DNA from: Duganella lactea
GTDB lineage: Bacteria; Pseudomonadota; Gammaproteobacteria; Burkholderiales; Burkholderiaceae_D
Assembly (NCBI RefSeq): GCF_009857505.1
Contig: NZ_WWCP01000028.1
Location: 1-64,000, forward strand
Direction of reading: 5' to 3'
Length of the DNA stretch: 64,000 nt
A model generated the notes under the pieces. The model saw nothing but the letters and a program-made list of their open reading frames with translations, searched no databases and was not told where the DNA came from. The position numbers were made by a program, and so were the translations under genes. Positions within the stretch are counted from its first letter, which is position 1; every line of letters begins with the position of its first letter. Below are positions 1-8,669 of the stretch, piece after piece.

Positions 1-61
1 CGCCCAGCTTCGTCAGCTTGGCTTCGCGCTCCTGCGCAGCAAAAAGGTTGGGTTTCATCAT
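1..61 (-). CDS. IS5-like transposase, N-terminal fragment cut by window edge
   Basis: A minus-strand reading frame begins at an ATG at 61 (a second ATG follows directly) and runs off the left edge. The visible residues MMKPNLFAAQEREAKLTKLG resemble the N terminus of one IS5-group transposase subfamily as I remember it. Only about 20 residues are visible, so the family call is tentative. A terminator-like hairpin lies behind it at 151-180. Confidence 0.45.
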   Translation of the reverse strand, partial: MMKPNLFAAQEREAKLTKLG

Positions 62-150
62 GGCAGAGTCGTCAAGGTTGATGCGCTGACATCATGCCAC
101 GGCCGGGCCGGTTTTTCGAGGCCCCCTGAACTACTACAACACGCCAGCAA

Positions 151-180
151 AAAAAAGCCAACCCGTAGGTTGGCTTTTTT
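151..180. terminator. Bidirectional rho-independent terminator
   Basis: A perfect 13-bp stem (AAAAAAGCCAACC at 151-163, GGTTGGCTTTTTT at 168-180) closes a CGTA loop. It has an A-run on one side and a T-run on the other, so it could stop transcription from either strand. It separates the IS-like fragment from the repeat-rich stretch to its right. Confidence 0.8.
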
Positions 181-197
181 CATTTTCTGCGGCACGA

Positions 198-353
198 AAT
201 TTTCACTAACTTGGCACAGTTTTCACTTACTGTGACATCCGACATTTGTTGTCCGATGCCGCGACTCTTGAAAACTAGCTTTTTGATTTCAAAAGGGTTT
301 TTCAACAAGCGTGGCAAGCCTATATTTTGCAGTGCCGGACTTAGTGAAAATTC
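198..353. repeat. Short direct and inverted repeats around TTTTCACT, possible transposon end or MITE
   Basis: TTTTCACT occurs at 200-207 and again exactly 20 bp later at 220-227. The reverse complement AGTGAAAA lies at 343-350. The flanks of the outer copies also match: AATTTTCACTAA followed a few bases later by GGCAC, with the right-hand copy inverted. Spaced copies like these are what transposase binding sites at element ends look like. No gene is convincing between 185 and 688; the rest of that stretch shows nothing else I can name. Confidence 0.4.
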
Positions 354-688
354 CGCTGAGTGCTGCCTCGAAAAATGAAAAATCTTAGTAGCGGGACGAT
401 GCAGCATCGAACGGACCTTCCTGTCAGCATAGGCAGTCCTTGAGAACGACGCAGGATGTTGGGAGGGGCGAAGCCAAGGAAAAAATCTCGCAGGTCTTGA
501 GCTTCTGCGCAAAGGGCTTGTCGAGATGATAGAGGGGGACTGGTCGGTGACAACAGAAGAGCGACAGCTCGGCAGTGACGACTTCTGTGGGAAAAAAATC
601 TGCGCAATGCTCAGAAAAAGATAAATTTAGATTGCAAAATGCCCTGGGCTGCACATCCTTCATCGTGCAAGACGGATGGAGACAAAAG

Positions 689-1153
689 ATGCAGATCAAG
701 TACTGCGCGGCCTGTGGGAAGAGCTTCCCGCTTCGCGCGCAAAAGCCAAGTCAAACCTACTGTTCTCAACCAGATTGCCAGCGCGTGCGTCGAAAGAAAT
801 GGCAGCAAGAAAAGCTAAAGAGCGATTCTGACTACGCCGAGAACCAAGCGCGTGCGCAACAGGCATGGAGCAAACGTAATGCTGAGTACTGGAAAAATTA
901 CCGAACTGCACATCCCGATTATGTTGAGCAAAATCGAAAAATGCAACATGCGCGAAATGCTCGGGCCACCCTAGAGAAGGGCGGGCCAATTGCAAAGATG
1001 GACGTATCAGAAGAGCGCTCTCAGCTCACGGCCGGGCTGTATCAGCTGAAGCAAATCGATGCTGCTGGGATTGCAAAGATGGACGTGTGGACTGTTGAGT
1101 TACGAGTAGTGACCCGCTCCCAAACCAGAAAATCATCAATTGCAAAGAGATGA
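689..1153 (+). CDS. Small zinc-ribbon protein linked to the recombinase/ParB module
   Basis: A protein of 154 residues. The N terminus has a zinc-ribbon pattern: CAACGKSF at about residues 6-13, then YCS and a second cysteine in DCQRVRRKKWQ. A basic, Trp/Tyr-rich helical stretch with repeated NQ, YW and HP motifs follows. The start at 689 is chosen because GGAG lies about 8 bases upstream and the zinc ribbon begins right after it; the frame is open further upstream but that part looks noncoding. From memory, proteins of this kind often sit beside large serine recombinases and ParB-like genes in Proteobacteria, and that is the arrangement here. DNA binding is inferred from the ribbon and basic composition. 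Function unknown. Confidence 0.65.
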   Translation: MQIKYCAACGKSFPLRAQKPSQTYCSQPDCQRVRRKKWQQEKLKSDSDYAENQARAQQAWSKRNAEYWKNYRTAHPDYVEQNRKMQHARNARATLEKGGPIAKMDVSEERSQLTAGLYQLKQIDAAGIAKMDVWTVELRVVTRSQTRKSSIAKR

Positions 1154-1242
1154 CGTGTCAGCGAGCTAGCAAACAGCTGCTATCTTGGATTTACGCATAG
1201 AGATGAATCGAGAAACAAGGTTGCAATTGACGGCTGACGACC

Positions 1243-2808
1243 ATGCTACGAAACCACGCCACGGATGTAGAACTTACCAATTGCCCAGCTACTCAAGCTG
1301 TTGAGTACGTCCGTATGTCGACCGAACATCAGCAGTATTCGACCGAGAATCAATCCACCAAAATTCGCGAGTATGCAGCACGTCGAGGAATTGAAATCAT
1401 TCGTACGTATGCCGATGCCGGTAAGAGCGGGTTGCGGATCGACGGGAGGGAGGCGTTACAGCGGCTGATTCAAGACGTCGAGTCCGGCTCAGCGGACTTT
1501 CAAATTATCCTGGTCTATGACGTTAGTCGCTGGGGCCGCTTTCAGGATGCCGATGAGAGCGCCTACTACGAGTACCGTTGCCGCCGTGCGGGCATGCAGG
1601 TGGTGTACTGCGCAGAGCAATTTGAAAACGATGGATCCCCTGTTTCCACGATTGTAAAGGGCGTGAAACGGGCGATGGCTGGCGAGTACAGCCGCGAGTT
1701 GTCGGCGAAAGTGTTTGCTGGGCAGTGTCGTTTGATCGAGTTGGGGTACCGGCAAGGTGGTCCAGCCGGGTTTGGATTACGGAGGGTTTTAGTCGATCAG
1801 AATGGCTGTGCTAAAACTGAACTCAGCCGCGGCGAACACAAGAGTTTGCAAACTGATCGTGTCATTCTGGTGGCTGGACCCGAGGAAGAAGTTCAGACGG
1901 TAAACCAGATGTATCGCTGGTTTATTGATGATGACATGGTTGAGTCTGAAATCGCAGCTCAATTAAACAATGAAGGGATGAGGACCGACCTGGGACGGCC
2001 GTGGACACGCGCCACCGTCCATGAAGTACTCACCAACGAAAAGTATATTGGCAATAATGTGTACAACCGCACGTCATTCAAACTAAAAAAATTACGGGTG
2101 GTTAATACGCCGGAGATGTGGATACGGAAGGAGCAAGCCTTCGAACCGATAGTGCCCAGTGAGGTGTTTTACACAGTCAAAGGAATAATGCGCGCGCGTG
2201 CGCGTCGCTATACGGAGGAAGAACTGGTCGAGCGTCTTCGGAATCTCTATCAAAACCGAGGATTTCTATCTGGGTTGGTAATCAACGAGACAGAAGGCAT
2301 GCCGTCTACGGCGGTGTACTCTCATCGGTTTGGAAGCTTGCTCCAGGCATATAGGACCGTGGGATTTTCTCCAGATAGAGACTATCGTTATTTGGAAGCA
2401 AACCGATTTCTGCGGCGGTACCACCCTGAAATCATTGCTCGAGCCGAGCATTCGATCGTTGATCTAGGCGGAAGCGTCACTCGCGATCCCGCCACTGATC
2501 TACTGCGGCTGAATAATGAATTCAGCATTTCTTTGGTGCTAGCTCGTTGCCAAGAACATGGGGCGGGCAGGTACTCCTGGAAAATTAGGTTCGACACGAG
2601 CTTGGCGCCAGACATCACGGTCGCCGTGCGACTTGATCGTACCAACCAGAACCCGCTCGATTATTATCTCCTACCGCGTCTCGACTTTGGCCTAGCACGT
2701 GTAAGTTTGCGGGAAACTAATCCGATCGAATTTGAGGCGTATCGCTACGATTCCTTGGACTATTTATATGGTATGGCTCAGCGTGTACTGGTCAGAAAGG
2801 CTGGTTGA
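1243..2808 (+). CDS. Large serine recombinase
   Basis: A protein of 521 residues. The N-terminal resolvase/invertase catalytic domain contains YVRMSTEHQQ (nucleophile Ser in VRMSTE) at about residues 23-32 and VYDVSRWGRFQDADE at about 90-104. A Recombinase domain follows (EIAAQLNNEGM, then WTRATVHEVLTNEKYIGN at about 260-277), and then a long C-terminal region of no recognised fold. Large serine recombinases make site-specific exchanges for integration or excision of mobile elements. The gene ends one base before the ParB-like gene at 2810, so the two are probably co-transcribed. The protein at 4852-6396 on the other strand is clearly homologous along its whole length. Confidence 0.9.
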   Translation: MLRNHATDVELTNCPATQAVEYVRMSTEHQQYSTENQSTKIREYAARRGIEIIRTYADAGKSGLRIDGREALQRLIQDVESGSADFQIILVYDVSRWGRFQDADESAYYEYRCRRAGMQVVYCAEQFENDGSPVSTIVKGVKRAMAGEYSRELSAKVFAGQCRLIELGYRQGGPAGFGLRRVLVDQNGCAKTELSRGEHKSLQTDRVILVAGPEEEVQTVNQMYRWFIDDDMVESEIAAQLNNEGMRTDLGRPWTRATVHEVLTNEKYIGNNVYNRTSFKLKKLRVVNTPEMWIRKEQAFEPIVPSEVFYTVKGIMRARARRYTEEELVERLRNLYQNRGFLSGLVINETEGMPSTAVYSHRFGSLLQAYRTVGFSPDRDYRYLEANRFLRRYHPEIIARAEHSIVDLGGSVTRDPATDLLRLNNEFSISLVLARCQEHGAGRYSWKIRFDTSLAPDITVAVRLDRTNQNPLDYYLLPRLDFGLARVSLRETNPIEFEAYRYDSLDYLYGMAQRVLVRKAG

Positions 2809-2809
2809 C

Positions 2810-3706
2810 ATGGAACAGTGGCCTAGTGAAATGCAAATGATCCCAATCGACTTGATCGAAACGCTAAACCCGAGGGAGCGCAATAGCAAGATCTTCGAGG
2901 AGATAGTGGCGAACATCAAAACTATCGGCCTAAAAAAGCCAATTACCGTGACCCGGCGTAAGCGCTCCGACGGCTCCGAGCGTTACTTATTAATATGCGG
3001 TGAGGGGCGGGTCAAAGCTTATCGAGCTCTAGGTGAGTCCACAATTCCAGCACTTGTGGTGTCAGTCGATGATGAAGCCGCACTCATTATGAACCTGACC
3101 GAAAACATAGCGCGCCGCCAATATCGCCCGTTGGAGGCTCTGCAAAGTATCGAACGTCTACGTGACCAAGGTTACGACAAAAAAGCGATCGCTGCAAAGA
3201 CTGGACTTCGCCCTGAGTACGTACACGGAATTTTATCGCTGCTGAAAAATGGTGAGGAGCGTTTGCTTGTAGCAGTAGCGAAAGGCCGAATCCCGTTGAC
3301 GGCCGCTTTGCACATTGTTGATGCCGGTGATGATAATGGTGCCGTACAACAGGCGCTACAAAACGCTTATGAATCCGGGGCGTTGAGGGGGCAGCAGTTG
3401 CTGCAAGCTAGGAAGATCATTGAGAGTCGACAGTTGATGGGGCCATCGGTTTCTTCCGGAGCGAAGCACCGGCGCGTCGATGTGTCAACTTCCAGCCTGA
3501 TTCGTACGTATCAAAAGGAAGTTTCCCGTCAAAAGCTGATGGTGAAGAAAGCGGAGTTTGCACAGCAGAGATTGTTGTTCGTAACAGGCGCCTTGCGTCA
3601 GTTGCTTGCCGATGAAAATTTCGCGACGCTATTACGAGCTGAAAGGCTCGACACCTTGCCAAAGTATCTTGCTGATCGTGTTTGGCCGATGGGGAACGCG
3701 GCATGA
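2810..3706 (+). CDS. ParB/RepB-like protein (first of a pair)
   Basis: A protein of 298 residues. The N-terminal ParB/Srx-like domain has LNPRERNSKIF near the start, GEGRVKAYRALGE at about residue 65-77, and the NLTENIARRQYRPLE box typical of ParB at about 96-110. It is followed by a helix-turn-helix region (KKAIAAKTGLRPEYVHGIL). The ATG at 2810 is preferred over the upstream Met because it lies directly after the recombinase stop. Its stop overlaps the start of the next gene (ATGA). ParB proteins bind parS-like sites in plasmid or chromosome partition, but no ParA-type ATPase is nearby. A role in marking or regulating the recombinase's element is therefore an inference. Confidence 0.85.
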   Translation: MEQWPSEMQMIPIDLIETLNPRERNSKIFEEIVANIKTIGLKKPITVTRRKRSDGSERYLLICGEGRVKAYRALGESTIPALVVSVDDEAALIMNLTENIARRQYRPLEALQSIERLRDQGYDKKAIAAKTGLRPEYVHGILSLLKNGEERLLVAVAKGRIPLTAALHIVDAGDDNGAVQQALQNAYESGALRGQQLLQARKIIESRQLMGPSVSSGAKHRRVDVSTSSLIRTYQKEVSRQKLMVKKAEFAQQRLLFVTGALRQLLADENFATLLRAERLDTLPKYLADRVWPMGNAA

Positions 3707-4593
3707 GCAAAATCGCCCTGGGTTTCATTCCGGAGCCCATCACAATACCCATTGATCAACTTCTTCTATCACGTAAAGTCTCTCCTGAATCAATCACTAC
3801 TCGAAAATTCGATCAGATCCGCTCCTCAATCGAGGAGATAGGGCTGATAGAACCGCTATCCGTGATAAAGGCAGAAAAGCATGGCGGCCAGTCGGATCTA
3901 TATATTTTGCTGGATGGTCATCTTCGCCTGATAGCGCTACAACAGTTGAACTGCAACGATGCCTGCTGCCTGATTTCTACAGACGATGAGAGCTATACCT
4001 ACAATACGCGAGTTAGTCGCCTATCGACGATCCAAGAGCATTACATGATCCGTCGCGCCATCGAGCGCGGGGTGAGTCCTCAGCGGTTGGCCAAAGCGCT
4101 GAGTGTCGACGAGAGCCAGATCAGCAAAAAACTGAACTTGCTTCAGGGGATTTGCCCAGAAGCGGCTGAGCTGCTGACCGATCGTCAGTTTTCACCGGAG
4201 ATATCCAGAGTGCTGCGCAAGATGAAACCAACACGCCAGGTGGAATGTGTTGAACTCATGACCTCCGCAAACAACCTGACGATCGCCTATGCTGAGGCCA
4301 TGCTTGTGGCGACACCTACATCCATGTTGGTTGAGGGGAAAAAGCCTCAGCGGATGTCGGGAGTATCGCAAGAGCAAATATCAAAAATGGAACGAGAGAT
4401 GGGCAACCTTCAACTGCAGTACAAGACGGTCGAGCAAACATACGGCCAGGATGTATTGCATCTGGTTTTGGCCAAGGGATATCTCGCAAAATTATTGGAA
4501 AATAAGGCCATTTCGAACTATCTTAGAAATCGTCAGCCCGAGGTCTACTCGGAATTTGAATCAATCGTACAGACTGTCTCGATTGACCAATAG
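3703..4593 (+). CDS. ParB/RepB-like protein with RepB C-terminal domain
   Basis: A protein of 296 residues, second ParB-like gene of the recombinase operon. The ParB N-terminal part includes FDQIRSSIEEIGLIEPLSV and LLDGHLRLIALQQL. A helix-turn-helix (SPQRLAKALSVDESQISKKL) follows. The stretch RKMKPTRQVECVELM then AYAEAMLVATP matches the RepB C-terminal family (PF07506) as I recall it. The ATGA overlap with the preceding gene fixes the start at 3703 rather than 3682. The pattern recombinase, ParB-like, RepB-like is one I recall from other proteobacterial genomes as a mobile module. No partner ATPase is visible. Confidence 0.85.
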   Translation: MSKIALGFIPEPITIPIDQLLLSRKVSPESITTRKFDQIRSSIEEIGLIEPLSVIKAEKHGGQSDLYILLDGHLRLIALQQLNCNDACCLISTDDESYTYNTRVSRLSTIQEHYMIRRAIERGVSPQRLAKALSVDESQISKKLNLLQGICPEAAELLTDRQFSPEISRVLRKMKPTRQVECVELMTSANNLTIAYAEAMLVATPTSMLVEGKKPQRMSGVSQEQISKMEREMGNLQLQYKTVEQTYGQDVLHLVLAKGYLAKLLENKAISNYLRNRQPEVYSEFESIVQTVSIDQ

Positions 4594-4627
4594 CCCTTAA
4601 TTAAAGACTGAGCCTGCTCAAGTCTTG

Positions 4628-4658
4628 TCAGGCCTACTTCGTTACGAAGTAGGCCTGA
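4628..4658. terminator. Strong hairpin after the recombinase-parB-repB operon
   Basis: A perfect 14-bp stem (TCAGGCCTACTTCG, loop TTA, then its reverse complement) lies 35 bp behind the RepB-like stop codon. A weak T-run (TTCTTT) follows. It most likely terminates the operon and, given its symmetry, may also serve the opposite strand. Confidence 0.7.
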
Positions 4659-4690
4659 AATGTTCTTTAAAAATTGACGTCATTATTTTT

Positions 4691-4713
4691 GGGCGCACGA
4701 TCAGTCAGCGTGC
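4691..4713. repeat. Small inverted repeat between the two recombinase modules
   Basis: GCGCACG and CGTGCGC form 7-bp arms around a 9-bp centre in the gap between the two convergent recombinase transcription units. It could be a protein-binding or recombination site. Nothing else in the 4659-4851 gap is recognisable. Confidence 0.3.
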
Positions 4714-4851
4714 GCTTAACGGGTTACCTTGGCCCACCGTCGGGAGTTGTAGATGGATTGTGAATCAATAATTGACCTCGGCAGCGGGTGATCCGTATCT
4801 CGGACCGAGACGTAAATCTTGGACATGCATTGATGTAGCTAAAAATCATAA

Positions 4852-6396
4852 TCATGGTTGCAGCGCTCCGAACATGTCGTTCATGTTGCTGTGGCGACGC
4901 GCATTGAGCGGATTGGGCGAATCGGGGTGCGCAGGCAGCGGTATCCATTTCCCCTTGTGATCAGCCATGCTGACCAGATAGAACTCCAATGCGTGGCGGT
5001 TGCTTGGGTCGAGCTTCGCGGCGATGGTGAAGTCGGCCCCCGCCGCGAGGCTTGCACGCAGCCGCCAGCGATTGCCGGCGCCTTCCTTTTGACATCTAAC
5101 TGCCGCGATTTTGAGGATGATGCTGTCGTTAACTCGCAGCATGTCCTTGCCAGCGGCGACGGTGGCAGTTCCACCAGCAGCTAAGATCAGCTCGCGGGCT
5201 TGCGCGACGAGAGCTATCCGAATTTTGCGCAGTGCGCGTCTCGATTCGACATAGGAGAATGCTTCTGGGGTGTCCAGCCCGGCCAGCGCGTATGCGTTGG
5301 CGAGCGTCCCGAAGTGGTATTTGAAAGTCTGAGGTGTCGGGGCCGGCGCCCGGGTGGAGATCAACAGGGCGGAGATCTTTCCATGCTCGGCGTGGACCTC
5401 GCGCAAGATGTCCAGCAACTCGGCGTCGGAGTAGCGCCTGCGCCGCTCGCTCCGCTCGGCTTGGGCGCTGGCAAATATCATTTTGGCGACCAGCGCGGGG
5501 AAGGCCCCATCCCTCCTGATCCACATATCGGGTGGGTTCTTAACCGTCCGCTTTTTGAGCTTGGACGATCTGCGATTGTAGACCGCGTGCCCTGCATACT
5601 TCTCATTGGTCAGCACGCTCCTGACTGTGTTCTTCGTCCAAGGCTTCCCTGCCTCACCGAGCGCTCCGGCCGCGTTGAGCATGGTCGCGATGCGCTTGTC
5701 GCCAAGCTTGAGCCGCAAATACCAATCGTAGATGGCATTCACGACCATTACCTCGTCGTCGGACCCCAAGCCCAACACGACGCGGTCGGTTTGGACGGCC
5801 TTGCGCTCGCCGGCCCGCAGCTCCGCTCGCGGCTTGCCAGCCTGGTCCACGGCGATCCTGCGAAGGCCGTAGCCGGCGGCACCGCCCTGCTTGAACCCCA
5901 TGAGCGTGTAGTTTGACTGCGCGGCGAAGACCCTGGTGGATAGTTCCCGACTGTATTCGCCGGCCATTAGTCGCTTCAAGATTTTGAGGATCGCTGCCAT
6001 GGGCGAGTCGTCATCCGCGAAGGGCTCCGCGCAGTATACGACATCTATCCCCGCGCGGCGGCACACGAACTCGTAGTACGCGCTCTCGTCGGCGTCTTGG
6101 AACCGGCCCCATCGGCTGACATCGTAGACCAGGATCATGTCGAAATTGGCGGATCCTGAGGAGACGTCTTCCAGCAGGGAAAGCAGACCGGCGCGACCCT
6201 CGACGTTCAGCCCGCTCTTTCCACTGTCCTCATACGTCCGTACGATGCTCAGCCCACGCCGGTGAGCGTAGGCTTCGATGGCCACCCGTTGGTGTTGGAG
6301 CGAGTAGTTCTGTCGCTCGGTGGACATGCGGACGTAAGTGGCCGCGCGCTTGCTTGCAAGCGGCTCGATCGGTAGGTTGATCGGACTTCGCACCAT
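4852..6396 (-). CDS. Large serine recombinase (second, opposite strand)
   Basis: A protein of 514 residues, homologous to the 1243-2808 protein. It shares YVRMSTERQNYS near residue 22, LVYDVSRWGRFQDADES at about 90, AGEYSREL, and a Recombinase domain with WTKNTVRSVLTNEKYAGH. Catalytic Ser is in VRMSTE. The two proteins differ by many substitutions, so they are relatives rather than a recent duplication. It has no ParB/RepB partners of its own. Its DNA is higher in GC than the first recombinase operon, suggesting a different origin. It probably mediates integration or excision of a mobile segment; its att sites were not found. Confidence 0.9.
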   Translation of the reverse strand: MVRSPINLPIEPLASKRAATYVRMSTERQNYSLQHQRVAIEAYAHRRGLSIVRTYEDSGKSGLNVEGRAGLLSLLEDVSSGSANFDMILVYDVSRWGRFQDADESAYYEFVCRRAGIDVVYCAEPFADDDSPMAAILKILKRLMAGEYSRELSTRVFAAQSNYTLMGFKQGGAAGYGLRRIAVDQAGKPRAELRAGERKAVQTDRVVLGLGSDDEVMVVNAIYDWYLRLKLGDKRIATMLNAAGALGEAGKPWTKNTVRSVLTNEKYAGHAVYNRRSSKLKKRTVKNPPDMWIRRDGAFPALVAKMIFASAQAERSERRRRYSDAELLDILREVHAEHGKISALLISTRAPAPTPQTFKYHFGTLANAYALAGLDTPEAFSYVESRRALRKIRIALVAQARELILAAGGTATVAAGKDMLRVNDSIILKIAAVRCQKEGAGNRWRLRASLAAGADFTIAAKLDPSNRHALEFYLVSMADHKGKWIPLPAHPDSPNPLNARRHSNMNDMFGALQP

Positions 6397-6484
6397 GGGC
6401 TTCTCCCTCGCTAATTGAACCGCTGTTGAGGCATCTCAATATACGCCTCTCCGGCTCGGCTAATGTGGTGAAGGGAGGGGGGCC

Positions 6485-6688
6485 ATGGATGCGTTTCAAG
6501 AAGAGCTGATGTTGAGGCTGGCGCGGGAGCTTGCAGTCTCACATGGGACATTTTTCGCTGCGGCGCTTTTGGCCGACATGGGCGTGCCATTTCAGACGTC
6601 CTTGGAAGCGCTGACATCTCATTCCCACCGCCTAACGCACTTGTCCGGTAAGGCGTTCAGCGGGGGCTATACGGTCCTAAAGACTTAG
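6485..6688 (+). CDS. Small conserved-looking protein of unknown function
   Basis: An open frame of 67 residues starting at an ATG 5 to 10 bases behind a strong purine-rich ribosome site (AGGGAGGGG at about 6473-6481). The sequence is helical and alanine/leucine rich (LARELAVSHGTFFAAALLADMG), with a His/Leu-rich middle. It is divergent from the recombinase at 4852-6396. I do not recognise the family. Confidence 0.5.
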   Translation: MDAFQEELMLRLARELAVSHGTFFAAALLADMGVPFQTSLEALTSHSHRLTHLSGKAFSGGYTVLKT

Positions 6689-6794
6689 TGGTCCAGTATC
6701 GAGTCAGTATCTTCACATGTGATGGGGAGTGATTCCAAGCGGGCGGCGCTACTGAGTAAGCCAACTGTTATGTCAATCGAGAGACCCCACACAG

Positions 6795-8669
6795 TTACAA
6801 CGGGGGGAAAGAGATGCTCCTTGAGGCTTGCGAGAGTATTAGTTCTGAATCCGACCGTCTGAAAAAATATTGCCTCTTGCCGTCGACGTTAGGACCTGTC
6901 ACTGGTGTGACTTGAGTTCGTGCAATTAGTCCACGAGATGACGTATTGAGCATTTTGCTGAGGGTTGCAGCCGCAACGTATGTCGCTTGAAAGCGCGTGA
7001 TTTCCTCGTTGGAGATTCGGCGGGCGTAGCCGGATCTTTCCATTCTCGCGGAAAGTAGGCCCGCTTCCACTAGATCGTATGCAACCTGCTCTTTAAGCCC
7101 AAGTATCTTCGCTGCGTCTGAAATCGACATACTCAGCAGATGTTCCTTCCGCCAATGTTCAAGCCATTCGCGAAGACTTTTAATAGAGAGCTGCATCTTG
7201 CCAAAGGGAGTGTCTGCAGGAGTTTGTACGATGCGCGTGATCTGGCCTGCGTTGAGTGCGCGGACTAGTGCGATGAATGCTCCGGATTCTAAACGCCAGG
7301 ACTTGAGAGCTTGTAGGATGGTCACTGGATCACATGGCGGTGATTCTATCGGTGCCGGCTGGAGACTTGGTAATACTAAGCTGTCTAATTCGTACCTTGG
7401 CAACATCCACGTCGAGCTATTGCCTTTACCGGCCGAAAGGTATGGATGAATCACTCCGGCTGAGATCAACTCTCGCACTCGTTGTCTTGGTAGCGCGAGA
7501 TAAGCAGCTGCAGATCTAAAATCTATGCTATGCGCTGCTAGCACGTATATCTCAGCAACTGAAGTAATAGGCACAGACCATGACTGACGCCCGCTTGGAT
7601 GGATCACCTTTTTGGCCTCGATCAATCCCGCCAGGTGCAGTTGTTTAACTCGGGTTGGTGTGCTGCCGGAGATCTTCGCCGCCAGGCCAATACTTGCTCG
7701 AGCGCTATTTGCTCCCTTATTTTCAAGGCGTCGATTGCGCCTGCACACTAACCCCCACCAGTGTTCGTTGACGTAAGCATCGAACGCCTCTCGTAAAAAT
7801 GAAAATTCTTGGTCGTGTAGATCGACGTAAAGCCAGTGATACAGGCGCCCAAATGTTTTCTGAAGGCTGAATGAAGCTGCCCCTTTTTCTTGCACGTCGC
7901 GTAGAAACGTGTGAAAACCTATCGGCCAGTTCTTGAGAAACTGTGATGCTCGCTCCACTACAATGATGCTCGTCGAAAGACTCTGGAGTCCGGCGACCTG
8001 ACCTGTTCGTAGCTTATGGCTCGGCTCCGTGAGAGCAGCGATTTTTTCAAGTAGACGTATCCATTGAGAAGGTGTAAGTCGAGGTAGATTGAACGCTTCA
8101 TACTGACGAGATCTAGCGATCAGTGCACTCTGCAGTTTGAGCACTCCAGATGGTGCCTGCAGGCTTTTACAGTTCGACAGAGATTGGCCGCAGGTACAGC
8201 GTGTGCAGAAGTGTTCTATCTTTTGGCGGCGCTGACAACTGGGGCAACTGTCAATAAGGTAGGCCTCATGCGTTAAGCAGGTCACGCAAAACTTTACTGC
8301 CCACTTAGCGCGTAGGTATGGACTCTCCGCTAGGCATTGAGGGCACCATCGGAAGAGTCCCGTAAGATAGTCGGCTTTGCATAGTCCATCGTGAAGTATG
8401 TCTTCGTGACGGAAATACCACGGCCACGGTCCCTCCAGATTTTCAAGCTCATCCTTGGTGAGATCTAAAGACTGGAGAATAACGTCTTCTGTTCGTCGAT
8501 GAGTAGTTTTTAGTGCTGCACACAGCCTAGTTAAGCTCCCATACCCGTTGGCGTTTGCAACACGTACTAGATACCCATGACGCGATTCAGTTATGCCGGG
8601 ACGTGGCCGGATCGGTAGACCGGAAAGGTGGCTCGATGTGCCAGCATCAACGGTTTCAGCTAACTTCAT
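6795..8669 (-). CDS. TniQ/TnsD-like target selector, larger paralogue (element 1)
   Basis: A protein of 624 residues with the TniQ zinc-binding core at about 108-170: CPQCLAESPYLRAKW, CVTCLTHEAYLIDSCPSC, CTRC. A long helical region follows, and several helix-turn-helix-like repeats occur in the C-terminal half (for example SISDAAKILGLKEQVAYDLV). TniQ/TnsD proteins bind an attachment sequence and recruit the AAA regulator TnsC. It overlaps the preceding tniQ by 14 bp as the last gene of the operon. It resembles the single TniQ of the second operon (31073-32911) in architecture and in the CP.CL.ESPYLR motif. It may set one of two targets available to this element; that is inference. Confidence 0.85.
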   Translation of the reverse strand: MKLAETVDAGTSSHLSGLPIRPRPGITESRHGYLVRVANANGYGSLTRLCAALKTTHRRTEDVILQSLDLTKDELENLEGPWPWYFRHEDILHDGLCKADYLTGLFRWCPQCLAESPYLRAKWAVKFCVTCLTHEAYLIDSCPSCQRRQKIEHFCTRCTCGQSLSNCKSLQAPSGVLKLQSALIARSRQYEAFNLPRLTPSQWIRLLEKIAALTEPSHKLRTGQVAGLQSLSTSIIVVERASQFLKNWPIGFHTFLRDVQEKGAASFSLQKTFGRLYHWLYVDLHDQEFSFLREAFDAYVNEHWWGLVCRRNRRLENKGANSARASIGLAAKISGSTPTRVKQLHLAGLIEAKKVIHPSGRQSWSVPITSVAEIYVLAAHSIDFRSAAAYLALPRQRVRELISAGVIHPYLSAGKGNSSTWMLPRYELDSLVLPSLQPAPIESPPCDPVTILQALKSWRLESGAFIALVRALNAGQITRIVQTPADTPFGKMQLSIKSLREWLEHWRKEHLLSMSISDAAKILGLKEQVAYDLVEAGLLSARMERSGYARRISNEEITRFQATYVAAATLSKMLNTSSRGLIARTQVTPVTGPNVDGKRQYFFRRSDSELILSQASRSISFPPL

